From: Garcia nutans
Lineage: Eukaryota; Streptophyta; Magnoliopsida; Malpighiales; Euphorbiaceae
DNA: 64,000 bases
Direction of reading: 5' to 3'
Assembly (NCBI GenBank): GCA_947685225.1
Contig: CANTUV010000008.1
Location: 46,187,501 to 46,251,500 of the forward strand
Program-made: the position numbers and the translations under genes
The notes under the pieces: model-generated
The model's database searches: none
The model's input: the letters and a program-made list of their open reading frames with translations, nothing else
What the model was told of the DNA's origin: nothing
Shown here: piece by piece, positions 47,425 to 57,550 of the stretch
Layout: each line of letters begins with the position of its first letter
How positions within the stretch are numbered: position 1 is the first letter of the stretch

Positions 47425-49575
47425 TGTGAGCGGGGATTTTCACCCCCACTCCCGGTGGAATAGTTCTTGCGACTTCGGCACTGTTTAGGCTCAGGGCCTT
47501 AGAGAACACAGGCCTAAGCTCGAAGAAAATAGAGATGCCACCCGGACGGGCCGGGAAAAAGAAAGGGGTGGATGACTCGATTCCTAATGAATCCCCAACC
47601 CTTTAATGGGTTCAAAAAGTTGGGTACGTGTGGGAAAGGTGAGAAATGGCCCAACACCCCCCACAACGCCCGGTTCATTGGAACCAGCCTCCTTTGCAGG
47701 TCTTAATATTATAAAATTCTTAAATATAATAATATTATTCATATTACATGCAACAATTAAAATAAAGCATCATTATATTAAAATCAAAGCAATGTCCAAA
47801 CAAAATAAATAAATGGACACCCATCCGAGGATGGAAACATGTCCTTACATCGTCCATGTCTAAAACTAAATAGGACACCCACTGAAAGATGGAAATGTGT
47901 CCTTTACATTAATTCCCAAAATATAAAAATAATTAAATTATATGAAAATTAATTAATGAGGTACCCAATAATGGAAACATACCTCTTACAATTTTAATAC
48001 TAAAATAAACAAATAATAATCATAATAATAAAGAAAATATCCATCCATGATAAATTAAATAAATCAAGCATTGAAATTAAATAATTCAACCATCAAAACA
48101 TATAATAAACTACATAATCAAATCTAAAATTTAATAAAGCAAATAAAGATACAAATTTAGGTTTATGTCTCAATTTAGAGTTCTTTAATTAACATTTAGA
48201 GTTTTGGGATTTTGGAATTATTGTTATTATTATTTAGGCTACTGTGAGAATTTTTTGAAAAAATGGGATGGATTAGGGTTTTATAAATTTAAGAAAGTAG
48301 TAAGGTTTTTGGTTAATCAAATTAGGGTTTAGAGCTAATATCATGAAATTAGGGTTTTGGAACCTTAAGACATTAGGGTTTATAATTTTAAAAGATTGGG
48401 ATTAGGGTTTAAGATTTTTACGGTTTAATAGAGAAAGATTTATGGGATTTATTGGATTTGGGTTTAAGGGTTTTGAAAAATTAAGGTTTTAATTTATCAT
48501 TTTAGAAGAAATATTGATTTTGGAAATAAATTAAGATTTTGAAAAACAATCCGGGTTTCGAGACTTTAATGGAATAATTTAGGGTTTAGAGTTTTGATAA
48601 AATAACTTATGGTTCTTGAGGTTTTAGTAAACAAACTAGATTCTGACAATTGATTCAAACCCTCAACAACTACTGGATGGTTTTAAGTTTTTAGAAAATA
48701 TGCAAGTGGAGTTACGAACACCAACTTATTAATATATTAACTAAAGCAAACAATTAAAGTTATAAAAACAAAGATCAAGTTACTGCATGTTCTTATTAAT
48801 CAAAGAAAATGAAGCTACTGTGAACATGAATAATTTATGATTAAAGATCAAACCTCCGTCGTCGGTTCCACAAAAAAAATTGAAATGTGAAGACAGTATG
48901 GACTCTGCCTTCTTCTTTGGTTCTCTTGATATTTTTACTTGTTATTTCCTTCGTTCTCCAAAAAAAAGATGTTGTTGTTCTTCTTTGTTTGTTGCCATCT
49001 ATTTTTTTTTGCTGTTTAATCTATCTTAATATTAATTCCCGACCTCTAGGGTTTTCTCCGCTTCCTCCTTAGGGTTTTTTCCGTGTTCTGTCCCTAGGGT
49101 TTTTTCCTTTCGTTCTCCTCCCTTTTTTGTGTTTTAATGTGGTATTTATAAGAAAAAATAAAGACCTAATCCTATTTTAATAAGGAAATACTAACTATTT
49201 AGGAAAAACTACAAAATCAGATAAAATAAGGTTTGGTCAAAAAATCGGCAGCGTGCGCAGGCTGCTAGGCCCGCGGGCTGCACTGGCAAAAATTGCTGCG
49301 AGGATCAGTGGTGGCGTAAGCCAGTTCGTCGCAGAACTGGGCAAGCCCAGCTGTGGTGCAATGCCCAATTCACCACTGATTATTATCTACGGCGAATTGG
49401 GTAGTGCCCAATTCGCTCGTCGATCCGTTAGATTTTTTATTTTTTTTTATTTTTTTATTTTTAAAAATAACTATTAAATATTATTAGTAATTAAAATATT
49501 ATTAAAATAACTAAAATACCACAAAAATTATTTTGGACTATCGGATTTGAATGGGTTAAAAATTAAGGGTCTGCA
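47425..49575 (-). repeat. E6 5' LTR
   Basis: A 2151-bp Tat-type LTR. Its outer parts align with the E1 LTR: the TGCAGACCC start, the GGGTGTCC boxes near 47816-47880 and the end with the GGAGTGGGGG box. A TATA box lies on the minus strand at 49143-49150. TAGGGTTT telobox-like copies run through 48280-49090. A GC-rich palindromic island lies at 49240-49430, at the same place as in E1 but with other sequence. Confidence 0.88.
49143..49150 (-). promoter_or_regulatory. TATA box of the E6 LTR
   Basis: The minus strand reads TATAAATA, in the same place relative to the GC-rich island and the telobox cluster as in E1. Confidence 0.65.
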
Positions 49576-49656
49576 CATAACCTTAAGCAACTTCATAAAC
49601 TAAGCACACTTATACATTAGGGCGATTAACAAAAAACTTTTATGTCAAACCAAAGT

Positions 49657-50809
49657 TGTAATATCCTCATTTATGCCCTAGAAGTTTTGCATATTGTTGA
49701 TGTTGTTATTGTTGTTGTTATTGATATATATTGGATTGAATGTATATGATGGGATAAGAAAAGAAATTGGGAGGAGAATGCTTGTGTATATGTGTATTGG
49801 GATAGATTTAGGGTTTAGAGAGAATGGTATATGTTGTGTATATGATGATATATATAACATATAAATTGGTCAAATGAAGAGTCAAAGTGTTGGTTAAGTG
49901 GAAGAAGATATTTTTGTGTTAAGTGTGTAATTACATATAAGGGCTTAGATAAGACAAAAAGTTAGTTATATGATTGAGGGCATTTTGGTATTTGCTTGGA
50001 TAAGAATACTTGGTGGAGATTAAAAGCAAAAATTGACTTTGTGTCTTCATCATTTTCTTCTTTCTTCATGAAGTGGCCGGCTCTCCATTAACAAAAGGGA
50101 AAGATAAGTGTTCTTGATGCTAGAAGTGTATTGAAGAAGTAATCCAAGGTTTTGACAAAGGATTGGTGGAATTTCTTCTTCTAAAGTAAGTATTCTCTTG
50201 TTTTCTTTGTTTATTTGGAAGTTTTGTTGGAAGTGAATAAGGGTTTGGTGATTTTGTGATTTGGTGGGTTTGAGATGTGTTGTGTTGTGTTTTCAAGTGT
50301 TTAATTGATTTTAAGTTATGAGTTTAATTTAAGGTAAGTTTTCTCTTGTTACCCTTGTTATTTTGAAGTTATGCTTGAGTTGAGTTGTGGTTTGATGATG
50401 ATATGATTCAATTGCTTATGGTGTGATTTTAAGTATTGATATTGCTTGATAGATGAGAAGTTGGACAGGTGAAGGTGTTGGAAGTAATTGTGTTGAGTTT
50501 GAGTTAGGGTTTTGAATTGGTAAGAGTTGTTTATGTTATTTTTGATTGATTATTTTTGTTGATCTTTGTGTTGGTTGTAATTGTGTTGTGGTATCAAAAA
50601 TGTTATTAATGTATTTGGAAGATGTAAATAAGTGTTGAGGATGTTGATTGTGTCAATTTGAATAAGTATTTTTTTTCTATAATGTATGATGATAAGGGTA
50701 TTGTATCAAGTTTTAAATGTTAAGAGAAATGTAGCATTCCTATGTTTGGTGCACATATGCTACATTGTTGTGGTTGTGGTGTGTGTGCATTGGATATGGG
50801 GGTGTTACA
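49657..50809 (+). repeat. E5 5' LTR with internal deletion
   Basis: It matches the 3' LTR from TGTAATATCC to about 50672, then jumps to the last 140 bp (GTGTTACA end at 50809). The missing part corresponds to about 56673-58130 and includes the CpG cassette, the GGCATGCCT box and the LTR hairpin. Outside the deletion I see only a handful of substitutions. Confidence 0.93.
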
Positions 50810-50816
50810 ATTGTTT

Positions 50817-50828
50817 TGGTATCAGAGC
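50817..50828 (+). other. E5 primer binding site
   Basis: TGGTATCAGAGC, complementary to initiator Met tRNA, starts eight bases after the LTR end. Confidence 0.93.
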
Positions 50829-50978
50829 CTAGGTTTGAGATTCTCAACCTAGGTAAAATGTAAGAAAAATAATATTTTTACTTAAAAAGTAAATTTTTGA
50901 ATAACATACATATTTATGATTGGCAGTCTTTGATCTTTAATAAGATTTAATCTGCTGTGTTTGTAGATATAGGTAGTA

Positions 50979-52181
50979 ATGGATCCCCACTCACGGCAAT
51001 CAATTGAGGGAAGTGCGGAGAGTGTTGCTCCTGAGGAGGGAGCTAGGATTGATAGTGTTGAGGAGGCACCTGCTTCGGTGTCGGGTAGACCAGTTGGTGA
51101 GGATGTTCCGCCAGCTTGGTTCAGGAATATGATGGAAGTTATGAGACCAGCACCTGTGCAACCAGTGCCACCACCCCCTCAGCCTTCAGTATCAGTGAGG
51201 CACTATGATAAACTAAGGAAGTATGGAGCGGAGGATTTCCTTGGTACTACTGACCCAGCTGTAGCAGAGCATTGGCTTGACAAAGTTCAGAGGATTTTTA
51301 TTCAGTTGCAAGCCACCCCTGAGGAAAAGTTTGACTATGCAAGATCTTTGCTACAAAAGGATGCATATAGTTGGTGGAAGACAGTGCCCCATTCTATGGA
51401 TGATCCACCAACTTTGTCATATGCTGACTTTTTGAGAGAATTTGAATTGAAGTATACTCCAAGGGAGTATAAAGATGGGAAGAAAAGAGAGTTTTTAGAT
51501 TTGAGGCAGGATCACCGGACCGTGACAGAGTATGAGGTTGAATTTATCCGGTTGAGTGAGTATGCTGGGGGAATTATAGTTGATGAGATTGATAGATGCA
51601 GGAGATTTGAGGAGGGATTGCGGCCTTCTCTTATGTGTCATGTGGCTGGTTCAAGATATATTGATTTTTCCCAGCTTGTGGCAGCAGCTCGCAGTGTGGA
51701 GAGAGCTCAAGTTATTGCAGCTGCTTCAGAGGAAGAGACTAGAGTTAGGAGGCCCCAGTTTGAGGCAGGGTCTTCTTTTGCGAAGAGAGGAAAAGGGAGT
51801 TTTGTTCCTCGGAGTAGTAGGAGCCAGAGACCAGTGGGTAGGTCAGTGCAGTCACAGAGACAGAGATTTAGACCTGCAGCTTCAGTAGCGAGTGCTCCAA
51901 CCCCTATGGTTCAGAGATCCACCTTACCCATCTGCATTCATTGTGGGAGGCCACATGGTGGTCCTTGTTGGAAAGCAGGGGTAGCGGGAGTTTGTTTCAG
52001 GTGTGGGTCACCTGATCACTTTGTGAGAGATTGCCTTGAGAGGCAAGAGCAGGTGTCAGTTGATACTGCAGCTTCTCGGCCCAGTGTGAGGGGAGGTCGA
52101 GGAAGCAGGGGCTTTGGCAGAGGAGGCAGAGTTGGGTTCAGTTCCAGAGGAGGTTCTGCATCCAGAGAGAATAGACCTTAG
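50979..52181 (+). CDS. gag: E5 gag
   Basis: 400 codons from an ATG 150 bases after the primer site. Residues 73-240 contain the gag core (WLDKVQRIFIQLQ, WWKTVPHSMDDPP, FLREFELKYTPREYKD). Two zinc fingers follow: CIHCGRPHGGPC (from residue 319) and CFRCGSPDHFVRDC (339-352, C-x2-C-x4-H-x4-C). An Arg/Gly-rich tail precedes the stop. The TAG at 52179-52181 replaces an Asp codon of E2, so this is a truncated gag-pol rather than a natural end. Confidence 0.92.
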   Translation: MDPHSRQSIEGSAESVAPEEGARIDSVEEAPASVSGRPVGEDVPPAWFRNMMEVMRPAPVQPVPPPPQPSVSVRHYDKLRKYGAEDFLGTTDPAVAEHWLDKVQRIFIQLQATPEEKFDYARSLLQKDAYSWWKTVPHSMDDPPTLSYADFLREFELKYTPREYKDGKKREFLDLRQDHRTVTEYEVEFIRLSEYAGGIIVDEIDRCRRFEEGLRPSLMCHVAGSRYIDFSQLVAAARSVERAQVIAAASEEETRVRRPQFEAGSSFAKRGKGSFVPRSSRSQRPVGRSVQSQRQRFRPAASVASAPTPMVQRSTLPICIHCGRPHGGPCWKAGVAGVCFRCGSPDHFVRDCLERQEQVSVDTAASRPSVRGGRGSRGFGRGGRVGFSSRGGSASRENRP

Positions 52182-52282
52182 GAGGTGGGATCTTCTCAGA
52201 GGATTTATGTGATGCAGAGGCAGCCTGATGCATCGGCAGTCATAGCTGGTACTTTTTCTTTATTTGATACCTAGTACTTGCT
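52182..52282 (+). pseudogene. E5 broken gag-pol junction
   Basis: Aligned with E2, this stretch carries a second in-frame TAG (about 52272-52274) and a one-base deletion beside it, which shifts pol relative to gag. E2 reads straight through here. Confidence 0.85.
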
Positions 52283-55200
52283 TTGATTGATCCGGGTTCC
52301 ACCCATTCTTATATTAGTGCATCTATTTTGCCTGTTTTTGATGTGTATGCTGAGTCCCTAGGATTTGATGTGTTAGTGACAAATCCGTTAGGGCATAGTG
52401 TGGTTGTGAGTAAGGTGCACCGAGATAGTGCAGTGAGGGTGCAAGGTGAGGAGTTCCTTGGAGACTTGATTGAGATGCCATTTAAGGAATATGATGTGAT
52501 CTTAGGATTGGATTGGCTATCTCGACATGGAGCTGTGGTGGATTGTAAAAAGAAAATTGTTTCTTTGAGGACTGTTGATGGTAGAGAAGTGTTAGTATCT
52601 AATGAGCAGGAACAGCTAGCCTCCCTATTTGTTTCAGCTGTTGCAGCTAGGAGATTGATTAGAAAGGGGTGTGAAGCCTATCTTGCTCATGTGGTGGATA
52701 CTAGAGTGAAGGGTTCTCCCATTGATAGCATTGCCACAGTTGCTGAGTTTCCGGATGTTTTTCCAGAGGAGTTGCCAGGGTTGCCTCTTGAGAGAGAGGT
52801 GGAGTTTGGTATTGAATTGTTGCCTGGTACCACTCCTATCTTGATTACTCCTTACAGAATGGCACCAGCAGAATTAAGGGAGTTGAAAGTACAATTACAG
52901 GAGTTATTGGACAAAGGATTTATTCGCCCCAGTGTTTCTCCTTGGGGAGCTCCTGTGCTATTTGTGAAGAAGAAAGATGGTACCTTGAGGTTGTGTATCG
53001 ATTATAGGCAATTGAATAAGGTGACTATTAAAAATAAATATCCTTTGCCTAGAATTGATGATCTCTTTGATCAGTTAAAGGGTGCAGCTGTGTTTTCTAA
53101 AATTGATTTGAGATCTGGGTACCATCAGCTAAGAGTCAGAGCTGAGGATGTTCCGAAGACAGCTTTTCGGACCAGGTATGGGCATTATGAGTTTTTAGTT
53201 ATGCCTTTTGGTCTGACGAATGCACCTGCAGCTTTTATGGATTTAATGAATAGGGTGTTTAGACCCTATCTGGATCAGTTTGTAGTGGTCTTCATCGATG
53301 ACATTCTGGTGTATTCGCAGAATGAAGAGGAACATGATATGCATCTGCGGATTGTGTTGCAGACTTTGAGAGAGAAGCAGTTGTTTGCCAAATTATCGAA
53401 GTGTGAGTTCTGGTTGAATCAAGTAGCTTTTCTTGGACACATTGTTTCAGCAGAAGGCATTAGAGTTGATCCGAGTAAAGTTGAAGCTATATTGAATTGG
53501 AGTCCACCCAAGTCTGTGACAGAGATTAGAAGTTTTCTGGGTTTGGCAGGCTATTACCGGCGGTTTGTGAAAGGGTTTTCTTTGATAGCTACTCCACTCA
53601 CCAGATTGCTTCGTAAGGGAGTGAGGTTTTTGTGGACGGATCAGTGTCAGGCGAGCTTTGAGCAGTTGAGAGATATGTTAACTCAAGCGCCTGTTCTTAC
53701 TTTACCTGTTGAAGGCAGACCATATGTGATTTTCAGTGATGCTTCACATAGAGGTTTAGGGTGTGTATTGATGCAGGAAGGGAAAGTTATAGCTTATGCA
53801 TCTCGACAGTTAAAACCGCATGAGCTTAACTATCCAACCCATGATTTGGAATTGGCTGCCATTGTATTTGCATTGAAGATTTGGCGCCACTATCTGTTTG
53901 GAGAGAAATGTTTCATCTACACTGATCACAAGAGTTTGAAGTATTTGGGTGTCCAGAAAGAGCTCAATCTTCGTCAGAGGAGATGGTTAGAATTGATTAA
54001 AGACTACGACTGCTTGATTGATTATCATCCAGGTAAAGCAAATGTTGTTGCTGATGCCTTGAGTCGGAAGTCTGTAGCTGGTTTAACTGTGTATTCGCTC
54101 TCGTTGCTTGTTGAGTTGAGAGCATTGCATGTCAATTTTGTACCTTGTGTTGATGATGCATTGTTGGCACAGTTGCAATTGAAGCCAGTTTTGTTAGATC
54201 AGATTAAAGAGGCTCAGATGACGGATATGAAGATTCAAAAGATTATTTCAGATTGCAAAAATGGAAAATCTAGAGATTTTGTTGTGAAAAGTGATGGGAG
54301 TCTCTGGTTCAAGAGCAGATTGTGTGTACCCGATGATGCTGTTTTGAAAAAGGTCATTTTGGAAGAAGCTCATCAGTCAATGTTTGCTATGCATCCGGGT
54401 AATACGAAGATGTATCATGATTTGAGACAGCATTATTGGTGGATTGGGTTGAAAAGAGACATTGCTGAGTTTGTATCGAAATGTCTCACTTGTCAGAAGG
54501 TTAAAGCAGAGCACCAAGTTCCAACCGGGTTGTTGCAACCGTTGTCAGTGCCAGAATGGAAGTGGGATAGAGTGACGATGGATTTTGTGTCTGGTTTGCC
54601 ATTGACACAAAAGAAGCATGATGCCATATGGGTGATTGTGGATAGATTGACTAAGACAGCTCATTTCCTTCCAGTGCGGATGGATTACTCTTTGGAGAGG
54701 TTGGCTGAGCTGTATATCCATGAGATTGTAAAGTTGCATGGTGTTCCAACTTCTTTAGTGTCTGATAGAGACCCCAGGTTTACTTCAAGGTTTTGGAAGA
54801 GTTTGCATAGTGCTTTGGGTTCTCGACTGCACTTCAGTACTGCTTTCCATCCTCAGACAGATGGGCAGTCAGAGAGGGTGATACAGATTATTGAAGACAT
54901 GTTAAGGAGCTGTGTCATCGATTTCTCTGGAAGTTGGGACAGATTTTTACCGCTTGTGGAGTTTGCTTACAACAACCGTCACCAATCCAGCATTGGTATG
55001 GCACCATTTGAAGCATTGTATGGTAGACGGTGCAGGACACCTCTTTGTTGGAGTGAACTTGGTGAAGGTAAAATAATTGGCCCTGATTTGATTCAAGAAA
55101 CGGAAGAGAAAGTAAAGTTGATTCGAGGCAGATTAAAAGCAGCTTCAGACCGACAGAAGTCTTATGCAGATCTGAAAAGGAGAGACATAGAGTTTAATGT

Positions 55201-55621
55201 TGGAGATAAGGTATTTTTGAAAGTATCTCCTTGGAAGAAGATTTTGAGGTTCGGTCGGAAAGGGAAATTGAGTCCTCGTTTCATTGGGCCGTATGAAGTG
55301 TTAGAAAGAGTTGGGCCAGTGGCATATCGACTTGCTTTGCCACCTGAGTTGGATCGTATTCATAATGTGTTTCATGTTTCTATGTTGAGGAGATATAGGT
55401 CGGATCCATCTCATGTGTTGCCATTTGAATCTATTGAAGTGAGCCCAGACTTGACTTTTGAAGAGGAACCAGTTGCTATCTTGGCACGAGAAGTGAAAGA
55501 GTTGAGGAACAAGAGTGTATCATTGGTGAAAGTGCTATGGAAGAATCATGGAAAAGAAGAAGCAACTTGGGAAAGTGAGCAATTTATGCAAGAGCAGTAT
55601 CCGCAATTGTTTCAGCTTTGA
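52283..55621 (+). CDS. pol: E5 pol: protease, reverse transcriptase, RNase H, integrase, chromodomain
   Basis: 1112 residues, open throughout. The first Met is an artefact of the frameshift. Protease site IDPGSTHSYIS is at residues 2-12. Reverse transcriptase has FIDD at 337-340. RNase H begins with Asp at 486 (SDASHRGLGCVLM), then YTDHKSLKYL and ADALSRKS. The integrase zinc site is H697, H704, C734, C737, and the catalytic triad is D767, D828, E864 with 35 residues between the last two. The end (about 1060-1108, AREVKELRNKSVSLVKVLWK) is the Tekay-type chromodomain, which in this group is thought to guide insertion into heterochromatin. All catalytic residues are kept. Confidence 0.95.
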   Translation: MIDPGSTHSYISASILPVFDVYAESLGFDVLVTNPLGHSVVVSKVHRDSAVRVQGEEFLGDLIEMPFKEYDVILGLDWLSRHGAVVDCKKKIVSLRTVDGREVLVSNEQEQLASLFVSAVAARRLIRKGCEAYLAHVVDTRVKGSPIDSIATVAEFPDVFPEELPGLPLEREVEFGIELLPGTTPILITPYRMAPAELRELKVQLQELLDKGFIRPSVSPWGAPVLFVKKKDGTLRLCIDYRQLNKVTIKNKYPLPRIDDLFDQLKGAAVFSKIDLRSGYHQLRVRAEDVPKTAFRTRYGHYEFLVMPFGLTNAPAAFMDLMNRVFRPYLDQFVVVFIDDILVYSQNEEEHDMHLRIVLQTLREKQLFAKLSKCEFWLNQVAFLGHIVSAEGIRVDPSKVEAILNWSPPKSVTEIRSFLGLAGYYRRFVKGFSLIATPLTRLLRKGVRFLWTDQCQASFEQLRDMLTQAPVLTLPVEGRPYVIFSDASHRGLGCVLMQEGKVIAYASRQLKPHELNYPTHDLELAAIVFALKIWRHYLFGEKCFIYTDHKSLKYLGVQKELNLRQRRWLELIKDYDCLIDYHPGKANVVADALSRKSVAGLTVYSLSLLVELRALHVNFVPCVDDALLAQLQLKPVLLDQIKEAQMTDMKIQKIISDCKNGKSRDFVVKSDGSLWFKSRLCVPDDAVLKKVILEEAHQSMFAMHPGNTKMYHDLRQHYWWIGLKRDIAEFVSKCLTCQKVKAEHQVPTGLLQPLSVPEWKWDRVTMDFVSGLPLTQKKHDAIWVIVDRLTKTAHFLPVRMDYSLERLAELYIHEIVKLHGVPTSLVSDRDPRFTSRFWKSLHSALGSRLHFSTAFHPQTDGQSERVIQIIEDMLRSCVIDFSGSWDRFLPLVEFAYNNRHQSSIGMAPFEALYGRRCRTPLCWSELGEGKIIGPDLIQETEEKVKLIRGRLKAASDRQKSYADLKRRDIEFNVGDKVFLKVSPWKKILRFGRKGKLSPRFIGPYEVLERVGPVAYRLALPPELDRIHNVFHVSMLRRYRSDPSHVLPFESIEVSPDLTFEEEPVAILAREVKELRNKSVSLVKVLWKNHGKEEATWESEQFMQEQYPQLFQL

Positions 55622-55629
55622 TAACAGGT

Positions 55630-55667
55630 AATTTCGAGGACGAAATTTCTTTTTAGAGGGGGAGAAT
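55630..55667 (+). other. E5 pre-tract hairpin and polypurine tract
   Basis: The hairpin AATTTCG-AGGA-CGAAATT lies at 55630-55647, nine bases after the stop codon. The polypurine tract AGAGGGGGAGAA (55655-55666) lies just before the LTR. Confidence 0.88.
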
Positions 55668-56757
55668 TGTAATATCCTCATTTATGAACTAGAAGTTTTG
55701 CATATTGTTGATGTTGTTATTGTTGTTGTTATTGTTATATATTGGATTGAATGTATATGATGGGATAAGAAAAGAAATTGGGAGGAGAATGCTTGTGTAT
55801 ATGTGTATTGGGATAGATTTAGGGTTTAGAGAGAATGGTATATGTTGTGTATATGATGATATATATAACATATAAATTGGTCAAATGAAGAGTCAAAGTG
55901 TTGGTTAAGTGGAAGAAGATATTTTTGTGTTAAGTGTGTAATTACATATAAGGGCTTAGATAAGACAAAAAGTTAGTTATATGATTGAGGGCATTTTGGT
56001 ATTTGCTTGGATAAGAATACTTGGTGGAGATTAAAAGCAAAAATTGACTTTGTGTCTTCATCATTTTCTTCTTTCTTCATGAAGTGGCCGGCTCTCCATT
56101 AACAAAAGGGAAAGATAAGTGTTCTTGATGCTAGAAGTGTATTGAAGAAGTAATCCAAGGTTTTGACAAAGGATTGGTGGAATTTCTTCTTCTAAAGTAA
56201 GTATTCTCTTGTTTTCTTTGTTTATTTGGAAGTTTTGTTGGAAGTGAATAAGGGTTTGGTGATTTTGTGATTTGGTGGGTTTGAGATGTGTTGTGTTGTG
56301 TTTTCAAGTGTTTAATTGATTTTAAGTTATGAGTTTAATTTAAGGTAAGTTTTCTCTTGTTACCCTTGTTATTTTGAAGTTATGCTTGAGTTGAGTTGTG
56401 GTTTGATGATGATATGATTCAATTGCTTATGGTGTGATTTTAAGTATTGATATTGCTTGATAGATGAGAAGTTGGACAGGTGAAGGTGTTGGAAGTAATT
56501 GTGTTGAGTTTGAGTTAGGGTTTTGAATTGGTAAGAGTTGTTTATGTTATTTTTGATTGATTATTTTTGTTGATCTTTGTGTTGGTTGTAATTGTGTTGT
56601 GGTATCAAAAATGTTATTAATGTATTTGGAAGATGTAAATAAGTGTTGAGGATGTTGATTGTGTCAATTTGAATGAGGTTATGTTGTGTATAATGTGTTT
56701 GAAGCTAAACAAAATAAAGTTTGTTAAATTTAGGGTTTATGCATGAGACACGTAATT

Positions 56758-56965
56758 TGGGACGGTCGCTATTATTGAAGTGCGGTCGCGACTTAGACCG
56801 AACTTCTGACCGCGAAACCTACTGTGATAAGGTTTCATCTTTGATTGTGAAGTGCGGTCGCGACTTAGACCGAACTTCTGACCGCGAAACCTACTGTGTT
56901 AAAGTTTCATCTTTTGATTGTGGAGGACGGTCGCGACTTAGCCTGGTGCGACCGCTATAATCGTT
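56758..56965. repeat. 72-bp CpG-rich tandem repeat in the E5 3' LTR
   Basis: TGCGGTCGCGACTTAGACCG starts at 56781 and 56853, and a diverged third copy starts at about 56926. Each unit also has GACCGCGAAACC, so opposite-strand GGTCGC/GCGACC pairs recur. An open frame of 79 codons runs through it and reflects the repeat only. Confidence 0.88.
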
Positions 56966-57397
56966 CTGTTCTGTTTTATTTGAAGTAAGTAAAGTATGTA
57001 AAGCATGTTGCTTATATGATAATGTAATGTGACTTGTGATTTATTTTGATGATTTAAATGATATATGAGACCATTGTGATTGGCTATGAGGATTGTAATG
57101 AAATAAGACATGATATGAGACAATGCCATTGTGTTTGGCTATGATGAATGATGCTATATGAGATATAATGTGATCATGGATGAGATAAATATACACTTGA
57201 ATAATGAAGTGTTATATTGTGAAATAAAATGTGAAGCCATTGTTATTGGCTAATGTGATTCAATGGAGATAAATGAGGCATGTTTGCCTAAATAATAATG
57301 AGAATTGAGAATGAAATCTAAATGAATTGTGTGGCTAATGTGTTATTCCATTTTCAGAGTTTGTTGTTGGTGGCATGCCTAATAAGTGTAACAATCT

Positions 57398-57550
57398 CTT
57401 GAAGTTAGGTTGGATTGGATCCTTGAAGCCTAATTGAGATGTTACCACCCTTGAAGCTAGGTTGGATTAGTTCTTGAAGCCAAGTTGGGTAGAAGCTTAG
57501 CATGCTTTGCTCCCCTTGAAGCTTGGTTGAACTTGATCCTTGAAGCCTAG
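57398..57550. repeat. CTTGAAGC short repeats in the E5 3' LTR
   Basis: CTTGAAG occurs at about 57398, 57422, 57450, 57473, 57515 and 57540, each followed by a variant of CTAGGTTGG. Spacing is 22-43 bases. This occupies the place where E3 and E2 LTRs carry their GACCGGG repeats. Confidence 0.75.

Larger units (their letters stand above)
45171..49575 (-). mobile_element. E6: remnant of a second Tat-lineage element
   Basis: Read on the minus strand it has a 5' LTR (47425-49575), primer site, leader and a gag with a large internal deletion. No protease, reverse transcriptase or integrase follows in what remains (45171-45430, then 34033-34992 across E4, then 646-2614 across E1). It may be a deletion derivative or a non-autonomous gag-only element. 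Confidence 0.75.

Noticed and set aside
52179..52290. Programmed stop readthrough or frameshift between gag and pol in E5
   Set aside because: The close relative E2 has a single continuous frame here, and E5 has two stops plus a one-base loss, so decay is simpler.
56721..56960. 79-codon ORF with repeated peptide units in the E5 LTR
   Set aside because: The peptide repeat comes from the 72-bp tandem repeat, whose period is divisible by three.
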